64,000 nt of DNA. It comes from Diogma glabrata. Taxonomy: Eukaryota; Arthropoda; Insecta; Diptera; Cylindrotomidae. The notes beneath the pieces are model-generated. The model worked only from the letters and a program-made list of their open reading frames with translations. It was not told where the DNA came from and did no database searches. The translations under genes were made by a program, and so were the position numbers. The stretch covers positions 74,283,394 through 74,347,393 of the forward strand of contig OY856187.1 of assembly GCA_963693315.1 (NCBI GenBank), in the 5' to 3' direction. This document shows positions 21,933 to 33,691 of the stretch, piece after piece (positions within the stretch are counted from its first letter, which is position 1; each line of letters opens with the position of its first letter).

Positions 21933-23385
21933 TGGGTGATTCTACAAAAATTGGGTAACTTTTAGGGTTATTTTGTTTACTATAGTTTTCAAGTTAAATT
22001 TCTACAAATTAGGGTATTTAAGATAGATAATCTAATGAACATATTATTCCAAATCGGACCAGTCACTTTAAAGTAGATTTAGAGATATTTAAATTTTTCT
22101 AAATTTGACTGCTACCGGACTGACCAGAGTAACAGAGTAATATTCGAAACTTACTAAAACCTTGAAAAATCTCGTAGAATCTTATAATGGCATATATCTT
22201 TTTTGTATTAAATGGCTTAAATAACTTTTAAGATTAACTGTTACCGCGTAATACGGTGAGAACTATCTCAATCTTTAAAAGAGACTACTAATGTTTCTTT
22301 CGTTTTTTTCGAATATCACTAAGCTGCATTTTAACAAATCAAAGATAACTGTGTTCAAAACAAAATAAAACTCGGGTTAACAAGGAAATAACGACTCTCC
22401 AGGGTACTGATATTTTGACTGGATCGGCACGTGTATACACGTAAACAACGACTCTAGCACTGGCATAGTAATAGCAGCCGTCAAATATCGCGGTCTGTAG
22501 CTAACTTTACTACCAACGCTAAAATTTAACTGAGATTTGAAGTTGAGTCGGTGATATTTACCGAGAATTTGAAATTTGAAAGACACACAAGGGACTGACG
22601 ACAAAAACTGATGACAAACTTTACATTACATTACAAACTTTACATTACATTATGAAAGTTGCTCGGTATTTCCTTAAATTAATAGTAATATATAATATAC
22701 AGCCAATTTATTGCGCGTTTTCGCGGTTGTGACATGCCAGGGGACTGAGATTTTGAGGTTATATTGTGCTGTTTAACACACTTGTATTTAAAATAAATAA
22801 CTGAAATTGGGTGATCAAATAAATGACTTTTATTTCTTTTAAAATATAATGAAATATCAACAAAATATAATAAAACTGCACTGAAAAAAACATGTCCTAT
22901 TTCCAATCGAAATGCAATTGTCTCAACCTCACCGTGCTGTCACATATGGCGAATCAAACTACGAAATTGCTTCAACAACTCTACAGTTATAAATCGATGA
23001 AGTTGAGACAATCACACGAAATATTTATGTGAAAATAAAATAAAGTTCAATTAATCTCAAACACTTAAACTTTAAAATGAAAAATTCATGATATAAGACC
23101 AAAGAAAATAATTTTCAGGGAAATAGTTATTATCTTTATTCAACTACTATTATATTGGATATAACACTTTATATTTTAAATAAATCTCATTCTGTTGTTA
23201 GGAAAATGTTATCGTGTAGTTGTCCCAATCACAGTGAAATTGTTTGCAAATAATTTTTCTTTGCATGAAAAATAAACTGCCAACTTCGAGATGAGGTTGT
23301 CATGAACTTCAATTTTTTTTTTCAGTGTGGGTATCTATCTATTGACTGATGACATGGAGTTACCCGATTTTTGTAGAATCACCCA
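21933..23385. mobile_element. 1.45-kb non-autonomous TIR element
   Basis: Left TIR TGGGTGATTCTACAAAAATT (then GGGTAACT) matches the inverted right end AGTTACCCGATTTTTGTAGA (then ATCACCCA), about 28 bp with one mismatch. TATA flanks both ends (21929-21932 and 23386-23389), a possible 4-bp or TA duplication. There is no transposase. A MITE (22879-23327) is inserted near its right end. Confidence 0.85.
22879..23327. mobile_element. MITE with CACTGAAAAAA termini, nested
   Basis: Starts CACTGAAAAAAACATG and ends TTTTTTTTCAGTG. Colinear with the inverted 9451-9894, for example TTTCCAATCGAAATGCA and GACAATCACACGAAATAT. The TIR is about 12 bp. The flanks are TG on both sides, unlike the TA flanks of the other copy. 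Confidence 0.85.
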
Positions 23386-23483
23386 TATACAAGAGAAATT
23401 AATTATGTTCATTGTATTGAGTCAGAAGACGTAGCAAATAATGTTAATTTATTTAATATTAAAAGATAAATATAATTACTTAC

Positions 23484-24322
23484 CCGGTCATTGGGACTAA
23501 TCTGCCATTACATTCAAATGTTTCAATTGAAGCGATATCTTCAGGTGTCAATTCAAAATCCCATACATTAAAATTAGATATAATTCGAGATTTTGTCACC
23601 GACTTTGGTATAACAACATGCCCACGTTGCATTTGGTAACGAATTAATACTTGAGCAGCTTCTTTATTATGTTTTGCGCTGATTTGTTTAATTAATGGCT
23701 CATCAAGTAAATCTTCTGGATCTTTTGGATTTGCCCATGCGCGATGGTGGGAACAAAGTGGACTATAAGCTGTAACCACAACATCATTCTCATGACATAA
23801 ATCACTCATTTTTTGCTGGTGAAGATAAGGATGACATTCTATTTGGTTGGTGACTGGTTTAATGCGCGCATTCTCCAACACACGAGTTAGTTGTTTTTTG
23901 TTGAAATTGGAGACACCAATTGCCTTAACTAGACCTTCATCATAAAGCTTTTCCATTGCTTTCCATGTATCCAAATAATCCACTTCGGAGAATAAAAGAT
24001 TTTCAGAAGAATCTTTAGGTTGGAGAGGACCATCTTCTTTATAAGCCATCGGCCAATGTATCAAATAAAGATCTAAGTATTCTAACCCAAGAGTTTTTAG
24101 TTGTGCTAAAAGTGCTACTTTTACTAAATCTGGACGATGAAATGTATTCCACAGTTTAGTAGTAACAAACAAATCTTCACGTTTGACTACACCCTCATCA
24201 ATTTTAGCACGTATTCCTTCACCCACTTCGTGTTCGTTTTCATATATATGAGCCCCATCAATATGACGATATCCAGCATCAATTGCATATTTAACGGCTG
24301 TCGTTACTTCACCTGGGGGGGA
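23484..24322 (-). CDS. aldo-keto reductase, internal exon
   Basis: This is the only clear host gene part. AKRs reduce aldehydes and ketones with NADPH in the cytosol. The exon frame reads PPGEVTTAVKYAIDAGYRHI then DGAHIYENE (catalytic D and Y of the tetrad), VTTKLW (catalytic K), DLYLIHWP (catalytic H), GVSNFN, NQIECHPYL, TAYSPL and VVIPKSV (NADPH phosphate contact), ending RLVPMTG. About 280 of the usual 315-330 residues are present, with no stop or frameshift. An acceptor TTTTTTAG precedes 24322. At the other end GG|GTAAGT (23483-23478) is a perfect donor that also makes an in-frame TAA, so splicing is the better reading. The N-terminal exon (first ~25-30 residues) and the last exon were not found; TE insertions flank both sides. 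Exact substrate unknown. Confidence 0.92.
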
Positions 24323-24884
24323 CTAAAAAAACTCAAATTGAACAAATAAGATATTTAGAACTGTTAAAAAAAATGATTATAATAACTAATATGAATAAAA
24401 TTAAGATGGTAATAATATAAAATAATTTGGGATTTTTGAGATCAATTAAACTCAAGTAAGTAAAGAAGTAGGTAATTCTAATTTTGCAAAAAATGTCATT
24501 TAAAATAATGTTTCTTAGGGTATTTTTTTGCGATAGATCGGTCCAGTATAAATTAAAAGTACATTTTATTTTCAGTTTACAACAGTGGCGTAGCCAGAAT
24601 TTTCCATTGGGGGGGGGTCAAGGATTATTTTATAAGACTTAATAGTTTAACCCAATAAACCAACTAATTAGTTTTATTAATAATTCATTACAATAATAGA
24701 TACTTCATTTTAATGTTTCCTTAATTTTAATTTTTTTAATTAATAATTTTTTAAAAAATAGATTAATGATTTTTTTTAACTATTTTAAATTATTTTTAAT
24801 TAACTTTAAGAAAACAAATATCGAATAATTTTTATTTCAAAAAAAAAAATATTTTTACAATATTTTTTTTTTTTAGTAAAAAGT

Positions 24885-26430
24885 GTTGTGTAGTAGGAAT
24901 TACAAAATATGTCACAACAACACATAGATACCTTTTAAGACCTTATAGGTCCCGCAACAACATGCATCTTGAGGTGTTGGTGGACGTTTTATTTAAATCT
25001 TTGTGGATTGAAGGCACTCGAGACTATTGATTCAGGCAAAGCATTCCATTTGTACGATGTACGCACAAGGAAATCCCTTTGCATTTTGTTACTGGGCAGT
25101 GAGTAATCCCGACAGTTTGACTATTTGCACAAACAGATTGACGAGTTGAACAAGGAAAAGAAGATGTCTGAGGCATTATAGATCTAATTTCATCCGAGCA
25201 CTGCTGGTGACGATATTTATAAAAAACAACGAGATCAGCAACAGTGCGACGATGTTGTAGGGAATCAAGATTTAATGTTAAATTTCGATAACCAACAATT
25301 CGTATAGCACGCTTTTCAACAGAGTCCAAAAGGCCCAAGATGGTAACAGATGCAGCGCCCCAAACTTGACAATACTCCATGCAGGGACGACTATAGGACT
25401 TATAAATGTGGAGTAATTGATACGGAGAAAAATATTTTTTACATCTATTGAGGAGGCCGAGTTTTCTTGATGCGCTCTTTGCCATGGCCATGATATGATC
25501 GTTCCAGAGTAAGTCATTGGAAATTGTGACTCCCAATAAACGAATGTTTTCACATTCGTCTATTTGGTCGTTACACATATTAATTGAAATATCATTGGGA
25601 AACTCGGTCTTTGATCTGGAAACAACCAATAGCTGTGTTTTGGTGGAATTAAAAATGACCAAATTTTTGTCACCCCAATCGGCGACTTTTTTCAGTCCTC
25701 GTTTACATTTATGGCAGCGTCTCTCCGGGCGGGATTTATTTCTTCATGCATTTACCCTTTGAAGATAGGGGGACGAATGACTTGTGCAGTGTACTATCAT
25801 CTGCAAAACTATTTATTGGGTTATTGGTGATTTGCAACAGTTCGTTGATATAAATTAAAAATAAAGTGAGAGATAAAACTGAGCCTTGGGTACATCAGCG
25901 TTAATTAGTTTGGACTCAGAAATAAAGCCATCTATAGATACCGAGATGTATCGGTTAGACAGAAAATTTTGAATCAACTTCACAACTGCGGTATGAAAAC
26001 CGTACGCAACGAGCTTGTTGATCAAGTTGGCATGCCAGATTCGATCAAATGCTGTTGAGATGTCTAATGCGATTACGTACTTTTCACCACCTTTCTCAAG
26101 TATGCTATTCCAAAGATGTGCTACATATGTAGTTCAATAGATCGGTTGTTGATCTTTTGTTTCTAAAACCGTATTGGCTGTCATGATATCATATGGTTGT
26201 CCTCCAAAAATTTGGATATGTGTGAATTAATATATTGCTCGTATATTTTAAACAGGACTGGGAGTAAGGTTATTAGTCTGTAATTTGAAATATCACATTT
26301 CGTTCCTTTTTTGGGACAGGCTGGACATTGGCCAACTTCCAGCAGGATGGAAAAATACCAGATTTAAGTATAGGAATTTAGTATAATTTAGAATAGGATT
26401 TATAAAATATTTTGGTGAGAGTTGGTGCAA
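24885..26430 (-). pseudogene. Jockey-like LINE RT fragment and 3' UTR
   Basis: Reading leftward from 26400 in shifting frames: WKLANVQPVPKKG-like, CDISNYRLITLLPVLFKIYE, QYGFRNKRSTTDLLNY, YVIALDISTAFDRIWH, VKLIQNFLSNRYISVSIDG, ADVPQGSVLS then LTLFLIYINELL and FADDSTLH (RT catalytic FADD), then 25024-25662 with STKTQLLVVSRSKTEFPNDI and IRLLGVTISNDLLWNDHI. The 3' UTR (24885-25010) matches 4725-4830 inverted. Several frameshifts and stops, so dead. Same family as 3960-4850. Confidence 0.88.
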
Positions 26431-27439
26431 TATAAAATAAAAATATCGAATAATTTTAATTAACTTTCATAAAACAAATTTTGAATAATTTTTAATTAAC
26501 TTTAAAAAAGCAACGTTCGAATAATTTTTTACTAACTTTAAAAAATGATAATTTTCTTTATTTTTAAATAGAAATTTTTGTGCTAGTGATTTTGAAATTT
26601 AAACTTATTTGAAACTGAATGACACTTTACCTATTGATTCGCCTCCTCTATTGATTCAAACCTGTGTCTAGGAAGGGATGAAAAATGATTTTCCTGATTA
26701 ATCAAATCTCTTAAAATATCAAGGCGCTAGATATCATTTTAACTATTCTAACACAATTAATTTTGTTTTGTATTTAGAACAACTTCCAGGACACTTTGTT
26801 TTGTCGGATCTTATCTATTGTCCGATCTACGAAATTGTTATTTGTTATTTCCGGCACGGAATACTAGTTATGAAAAAATTGCTGTAAATTATTTCTCAAA
26901 TCCTATTTCACGATGTACAGGAATAGGGCTACAGATGTACTCATAAAGAAAGAATAGTAGACAAAATAGTAGACCAGTGGGCATAAATAAAAGATGCCAG
27001 AATAGTACATTATGATGCTAGGACGTAAAGCTAAATATTTTGGTCGTATGTGGAGTTGCATTCACATTAAGTCCAAAATAGCTTATGTCCGTGCATCATA
27101 TACTATTTTTTATTCGCCGCAAGTAAAATATTTAAAAAAAAAATGTTTATTCTAAATTGAAATTACAAATTTGCATAAATTTTGAAATAAAAATATGTGG
27201 AACAAGTTACCTTTGACATAATATTTGTTATTTTTTCCAAATTATTGTATCACTATTTTTTTTTATTTAGCGTATGGTTTTTTGTGACACATCAAAAATT
27301 AAACTTAAAATAGGTAGACTCTTCTATGAAATCTACCTAAACCAAAGCATGGATACACATTAAATGAACTTACATTCAATTTGATTGCTCGTCTTTTAGT
27401 AAAAAAGTAAAAAGTAAAATATTTGAACATTGGGCAGTA
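26431..27439. other. no recognisable feature
   Basis: AT-rich interior of the 24583-28889 composite. No ORF, repeat or family similarity seen. Confidence 0.6.
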
Positions 27440-27890
27440 CATTTGAATATTAGATGTTTATATCGAGCGAGTCTATCCATGCTACTACATCGGGAGTTGC
27501 CAAATGGATGTCTTAGATGTCGCCATTGTACCGTCGAATTGGACACACAGTTGCAATGTGTTTTATGGTTTATTGTGGAGCGCCGCAGTCACACTCAGGG
27601 GACTCTGAAATGCCCCACATGTAGAAAGAATCAGCACAACGTCAATGATTCGTTCTTATTCGGTTTAGTGTAGTCCAGGTATGACGTGGCAGATCGAAAC
27701 CAGGTTGGGTAGAAGTCGGGTTAGTAATAGAAAGGCCAGTTGTGTTGGAAGAATGCCAGGAGGTGTCCCAGACATCCAAGATATTAAAATTAGTTGCCAG
27801 CAGGTTGCTGGCAGTTTTATGTGGAGGCTTTCTTGACTTCAATCGACAACGAGTGTGGTCACCGTTATCTTCGTGCAAGGGTAACCTTTG
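27440..27890 (-). pseudogene. LINE C-terminal fragment with CCHC-like end
   Basis: Read leftward: TSTQPGFDLPRHTWTTLNRI then RTNHG, and after a frame change HMWGISESPECDCGAPQ, INHI and CPIRRY-like. The RTNHG...C...DCG...H..C pattern is the usual C-terminus of several insect non-LTR elements (R1/Jockey-related). Broken by frame changes; no RT motifs present. The clade is not certain. Confidence 0.7.
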
Positions 27891-28113
27891 GTAACCTTGT
27901 TGGTTACCTTTTTATGTTCACGCATGAGAGCATGCGAGCGTCTGAGTGCAGGTGGAGCGATATTGCTTAACACAGGGCCAAGGTTAAGGGGTGGTTCTGA
28001 TAGTACTACTTATAGTACGCATCGTGGCATGCAGCTGGCAGTCCACTTTTTGAGTATGTGTGCTAGTGAGTATGTGTGCTATCACTATGACAACATAGTG
28101 GAGGGTGGGTTCT

Positions 28114-28269
28114 GTGGAACGAAAAGAAAGCAACTGTTCAATTCATTCGTAAGATTCCAGGGAAAAAATCTTAATATTAGAATATTAGAGCAATTCTTCT
28201 AGAAGACAGAAACTTTAAAATTTCAATGGGGGGGTTTAAACCCGAATAAACCCGTATGTCGCTACGCCT
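28114..28269 (+). repeat. internal copy of composite right end
   Basis: GGAACGAAA.GAAAGCAACTG through CCCGTATGTCGCTACGCC is about 92 percent like 28731-28884. The CACTG terminus is altered (CCTGATTTT), so this copy lost its last bases. Confidence 0.85.
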
Positions 28270-28730
28270 GATTTTGGTAATCTGACGATTGATGTTTACA
28301 TTCGAAACATGTTATAATAAATATATACCAAAAAAGTTTGGTCCGTTGATTATAATTACAATAATTTATTTATATACATTATTGATTTTATTTAAAAATG
28401 TATTAGTCATTCATCCAGATTTTTCTGCTTCGGCTATTTTAAGTCGAGTTGCCGTAAAGATTTTAAAATCGTAATTTGCCGAATGACAAAGAAAATAAAT
28501 AAGTGATACTGAGCAAAAAGTGGGAATCGCTGCGAAAATTTAAATGTTTGCTTAAATAACTTTAATAAACTTAACTTAACTTTAATAAAATCGTAAGATT
28601 GCCGAATTGGAAAATTATTTTCGTAAAAATGCCGAATTTGCCGAATGGGAAAATTCTTGGGAGAGTGTCACAACCCCCAAAACCCCCCTCGGCGTCAGGT
28701 CTGACAGGAAGAGGGAAGGAGGGGGTTCTG

Positions 28731-28889
28731 AGGAACGAAATGAAAGCAACTGTTCAATTCATTCTTAAGATACCAGGGAAAAAATCTTAATATTAGAATA
28801 TTAGAGCAAATCTTATAGATTACAAAAATATTAAAATTTCAATGGGGGGGGTTTGAACCCGAACAAACCCGTATGTCGCTACGCCACTG
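28731..28889 (+). repeat. outer right end of hAT-like composite
   Basis: Second copy of the 28114-28269 sequence, intact to the terminal CACTG and followed by the GTTTACAA duplication. Confidence 0.88.
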
Positions 28890-29327
28890 GTTTACAAATG
28901 ATTAGCTTTGACCCTTTTTCATAATAATAAAAACTAATAAATTGAGGAAAGTATAAAGCAAGGGCACGCATGAGGTCAATGAGAGCCATTTTTCGTTTTT
29001 TTTTATTTTTAAAGCGCCACAACAGTATTTAAGTAATTAAATCAATAATTTAAATTAATAAGTTATTGTAAAAATAAATCCACAAAACAATCTTTTAATA
29101 GTTATATATATTTATTTGACGCGTTTCGAATGTTATGTAGTGAAATAGACTTTTAATTTGTTATCATAGAAAATAGTAGATTTTTCTACAAGTGGTGAGA
29201 ACGTCTCTTTTTGCGTTACTGAACGGTTTGTAAGTTCAGGAACGCAATAAGTTCAGGAACGCATAAACGTTTTTACCACGCGTAGAAAACGCTACTTTTT
29301 CTACGCTTGTAAATATAAATGATAATA
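28890..29327. other. no recognisable gene
   Basis: AT-rich. Contains the phrase GACGCGTTTCGAATGT (about 29118), which resembles PLE tails, but nothing further supports that. A short inverted pair around GTTCAGGAACGCA repeats at 29235-29265. Confidence 0.5.
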
Positions 29328-29603
29328 TTTACAAATTCATCTCCTAAAAACTTACAAAACGACATATCTAAATTTGACTTTGTAGAAAATAAACAAGATT
29401 GTATTTATATACAGCATTTTTACCAGTGTAAAATAATGTTATTATTGTGTTCGCCTATAGATGGAATAATAACAGGCGAACACAATAATAACATTATTTT
29501 ACACTGGTAAAAATGCTATATATAAATACAATCTTGTTTATTTTTTACACAGTCAAATTTAGATATGTCGTTTTGTAAGTTTTTAGTAGATGAATTTGAT
29601 AAT
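29328..29603. repeat. long near-perfect palindrome, ~130-bp arms
   Basis: 29328-29456 is the inverted copy of 29474-29603, with only a handful of mismatches and a 17-bp spacer (ATAGATGGAATAATAAC). A transcript would fold into one long hairpin. No TIR or duplication of a known DNA transposon is visible at the ends and no credible ORF. It could be a foldback element or an inverted duplication. Confidence 0.92.
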
Positions 29604-30205
29604 ATGAATAATGAAAATAGTTCATATATTTTCTCTAAAAACTTTTACAGATATTACAGATATTTTTTTTACCGACTGGGAGTCATCGTTTAAAGTATAA
29701 ATTTAAAAAATTGTAGGTAAAGTTAAAAACAAATTAACAAACAATTAAAAACAAATAAAAATAAATTTTGTAATAAAAATTATTTATTTATTTAATAAAT
29801 TTTTTTTATTTTTTTTTTTGGCGGAAAGAACTCAGAGAATATATTTTTAATTTTATATCTGACAGTTAATTATCGGAGGAAAAAATTATACGATATATCT
29901 GAAACAAATTTTATTTTATCGCTCCGATTTCTACGATATAGAAAAAAAACACACTCATTATTAGTTTAATTAATTACTTACACACAATTTTTATAATGAT
30001 TAGTTTCGATTCGATTCGATCAAAATATTGAAAATATTCAATCCCTTCTAAATACTGCGATATTGACAGAAATAAACACAGCAACCGAAACAACAACAAA
30101 AACAGTAAATCAAATTCAATCTCAAATATTCAATCAAATATTCAATCCTTTAAATAACCACCACCTGTAGGCGACCACCGAAACTTATTTACTTTCAGTC
30201 CTATA
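29604..30205. other. no recognisable feature
   Basis: AT-rich linker between the palindrome and the tandem MITEs. Only homopolymer runs and (AATTC)-like low-complexity stretches near 30030-30150. Confidence 0.6.
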
Positions 30206-30747
30206 GGGCGATTTTTCTGTTCCTGTGTTTACCGCAATGGCGCTGCAAAAAGGGGATAAGAGAAAAAATCACAAAAATTTTATATGGAATTCCATACAAA
30301 ACACAATTTGAATAATTTTAAAAGTTATCTATGAAATTTTTCATTTTACTACAATTAAATAATTTAAATTTGTTTATGAAGTATTATTGACAATATATTA
30401 AGCATAATATATAAAATATTTTCTTTTCTTCTGTCCGTAAAACAAATACGAAAATAGGGTAAATTTTTCATACAACTTTGTATGGAAAATTTTGGCAATT
30501 TTTATGTTTCTTTTTTGAGCGACTTAAGAATAATATTTTATATATTACACTTAAAATATAGTCAATGATTAATTAAGATTAAAATTAAGATTGTTCAATT
30601 GTGGTAAAATGAGAAATTTCATAGATAATTTTTAAAATTATTCAAGTTGTGTTTTGTATGAAATCCCATATAAAAGTTTTTGAATTTTTTCTCTTATCCC
30701 CCTTTTGCAGCACCATTGCGGTAAACACCAGAACAGAAAAATCGCCC
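30206..30747. mobile_element. palindromic MITE, copy 1
   Basis: Begins GGGCGATTTTTCTGTTC and ends GAACAGAAAAATCGCCC. The inverted similarity extends about 155 bp inward (GTTTACCGCAATGG; GGGGATAAGAGAAAAAAT). Flanks are TATA on the left and TTTA on the right, shared with copy 2. Opposite-strand frames of 67-70 codons here are shadows of the palindrome. Confidence 0.9.
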
Positions 30748-30751
30748 TTTA

Positions 30752-31248
30752 GGGCGATTTTTCTGTTCCGGTGTTTACCGCAATGGCGCTGCAAAAAGGG
30801 GATAAGAGAAAAAATCACAAAAATTTTATATGGAATTCCATACAAAACACAATTTGAATAATTTTAAATGTTATCTATGAAATGTCTCGTTTTACTACAA
30901 TTAAATAATTTAAATTTGTTTATGAAGTATTATTGACAATATATTAAGCATAATATATAAAATATTTTCTTTTCTTCTGTCCGTAAAACAAATACGAAAA
31001 TAGTTTAAATTTTTCATACAACTTTGTAAGAATAAAATTTTATATATTATGATTAAAATATAGTCAATAATACTCCATAAGCAAATTAAAATTGTTCAAT
31101 TGTGGCAAAATGAGAAATTTCATAGATAATTTTTAAAATTATTTAAGTTGTGTTTTGTATGAAATCCCATATAAAAGTTTTTGAATTTATTTTCTTATCC
31201 CCCTTTTGCAGCGCCATTGCGGTAAACACCAGAACAGAAAAATCGCCC
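30752..31248. mobile_element. palindromic MITE, copy 2, tandem
   Basis: Same orientation and sequence as copy 1, with about 50 bp missing in the middle (after CATACAACTTTGTA). It starts only 4 bp after copy 1 ends and is followed by TATA. Family unknown. Confidence 0.9.
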
Positions 31249-31451
31249 TATAGTGCCTGAAAACATTTTCAGTCACTACTTAGAAAAAGTTTCCCTTTCA
31301 CATAGGGTTTACTATATGTTATAATGATATTTTCGTAGTATAGCTTGAAGTAGAAAAAATAATTTTTCATACATATAAAATTTACTTGTTTTTTAAAGAA
31401 ATATGAAACAATGATCAAAATATTATTATGAATGAAATATAAATGACTTGA

Positions 31452-33691
31452 ATTACTTCGGACTGAAAGACCTAAGTATTACATTCATGAGCTAAAAGTG
31501 AAAATCTTACCCCCACTTTTTTTGGCATTTCTCGACGTTTTAGGACCTACTGATTCTAAAAAAAAAATGTATGTCTGTCTGCCGGCGGCCGTTCGTCCGT
31601 CACAACCGACGAAATCTAGAAAACGGCTGAAGGGATTTGAAAAATTTTGAATTCTAAAAACACTCAATGGTAAGAGCCGAAAGGACGATGTGTTTGATAA
31701 CTGTACCGGAAGTGTGTCAAAAAATCGTCAAGTATGTCAAAACAAAGAAATATGCATATATTTTGCTTAAAAAACGTTCATTTTAAGTGATAATGAGTAG
31801 GAACAAAGAATGTGGAGAAATCTGGATGGTCGGGATTGGTATGTGAGATCATAAACTAGATTATTGCATTATAAGTTTGTCAAAAAATGTCAAGTGTGTC
31901 AAAAGAAAGATTTTTATTTATTTTTTTACCCAATTTTTTGGAAAAAAATAAAATTAATTATTTGTTTGAAATGAAATTTTATTATTATTATTGAGAATTG
32001 TGGCATTATAAGTTTGTCAAAAATATGTTGTCAAGTGTGTCAAAAGAAAGATTTTTATTTACTTTTTTACTCAATATTTTGGAAAAAAATAAAATTAATA
32101 ATTTGTATGACACGAAATTTTATTATTATTATAGAGAATTATGGCATTATAAGTTTGTCGAAAAAATAATTTCAAGTATGTCAAAAAAAGATTTCATTTA
32201 TTTTTTTACGCATTTTTTTGGAAAAAAATGTAGCTGTTATTATGACGAAAATGTAATTGAATATGAAATTAGACATAGCAATTTTTGAATTTGTTATAGT
32301 CTTTGAAATATTTTTGGAATTTTGAAAAAAGTTTATATTTTTGATTTTGTAATAATTTTTGCAATATCTTTAGAATTTTGGAAAAAGTTTGAACTTTTAA
32401 GAATTTTTGGAATATTATTGGAATTTAGAAAAAGTTTAAATATTTGATTTTATTCTAATTTTTGGAATATTTTTGGAATTTTTCAAATATTGATTTTGTT
32501 ATAATTTTTGCAATATTTTTAGAATTTTAAGAAAAATAAAATTTTTGAATTTTATAAATATTTTTAGAATTTTGAAAAAAAACTAAATTTTTGATTTTGT
32601 AAGAATTTTTGGAATATTTTTAGAATTTTTAAAAACTTTAAATTTTTGATTTTATTATAATTTTTGGAATTTGAAAAAAAGTTCGAATTTTTGAATTTGT
32701 AATGATATTTGCAATATTTTTAGAATTTTGTAAAAAGTTTGAATTTTTAAGAATTTTTGGAATCTTATTGGAATTTAGAAAAAGTTTAAATATTTAATTT
32801 TATTCTAATTTTTGAAATATTTTTGGAATTATGAAAAAAGTTTCAATTTTTAATTTTGTTATAATTTTTGCATTATTTTTAGAATTTTGAAAAAAAAAAT
32901 AGAATTCTTGAATTTTATATATTTTTTTAGAATTTTGAAAAAAGTTTCAATTTATGATTTTGTAAGAATTTTTAAAATATTTTTAGAATTTTGAAAAATT
33001 TAAAATTTTTGATTTTATTATAATTTTTGGAATTTTGAAAAAAGTTTCAATTTTTGATTTTGTAATAATTTTTGCAATATTTTTAGAATTTTGGAAAAAG
33101 TTTGACTTTTTAAGAATTTTTGGAATATTACTGGAATTTAGAAAAAGTTTAAATATTTGATTTTATTCTAATTTTTGGAATATTTTTGGAATTTTGAAAA
33201 AGTTTCAATTTTTGATTTTGTTATAATTTTTGCAATATTTTTAGAATTTTTGAAAAAAATTTTAATCTTTGATTTTATAATAATTTTTGGAATATTTTTA
33301 GAATTTTGAAAAAAGTTTGATTTTATTTAATTTTTGGAATTTTGAAAGAAATATGAATTTGTGATTTTGTAATATTTTCTCGAAACGCTAAATGGAGAGG
33401 TTTTTGAGCAGTTTGCTGAGTGTATCATCTTTTCACTAAATTATGTTAATTTATGCTCTGTTATAATTTTCCGGCAACGTATTGATGTTTCGTGTTAGTT
33501 TTGTAATAAACTTCTAAACAGAGTTAAAAAAATATTGTCCTTTAACAAAGAGTTATGTTTGATATACATCGCTGCCCAAAACTAAAAACAATGTCCTCAT
33601 AAAAGTTTTTTGCTGAAAACTATATCAAAATCCTTAACTCAGACCAAAGCCTTTGATATCTCAGAGCTGTGAGATTTCAGCACCTCCATAT
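31452..33691 (-). repeat. repeat R, longest copy (2.24 kb)
   Basis: Outer end ATTACTTCGGACTGAAAGAC at left and GAGATTTCAGCACCTCCAT at right. From the left: GACCTA unit; the CTCGACGTTTTAGGACCT / TGTCTGTCTGCCGG block; three TTATAAGTTTGTC...CAAGTGTGTCAAAAG units (31860-32200); about 1.1 kb of degenerate AATTTTTGGAATATTTTTAG units (32280-33370); CTCGAAACGCTAAATGGAGAG; CGTATTGATGTTTCGTG; the CTCAGAGCTGTGAG hairpin. No coding potential. Class unknown. Confidence 0.85.

Larger units (their letters stand above)
24583..28889. mobile_element. hAT-like composite element with perfect 8-bp duplication
   Basis: Left end CAGTGGCGTAGCCAGAATTT and right end TGTCGCTACGCCACTG share the inverted CAGTGGCGTAG terminus. 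GTTTACAA flanks both sides exactly (24575-24582 and 28890-28897). No hAT transposase is recognisable inside. Two LINE fragments and a duplicated right end are present. The terminus matches that of 3227-11166, so it is probably a non-autonomous relative. Confidence 0.9.

Noticed and set aside
23480..23482. TAA as the true stop of the aldo-keto reductase
   Set aside because: It overlaps a perfect GTAAGT donor and would truncate the family's C-terminus; splicing is more likely.
30642..30861. Opposite-strand 67- and 70-codon frames
   Set aside because: Both come from the MITE palindrome and are reverse-complement images of each other.
32280..33370. CRISPR-like short repeats
   Set aside because: Units are degenerate AT-rich tandem repeats without unique spacers; eukaryotic repeat R.
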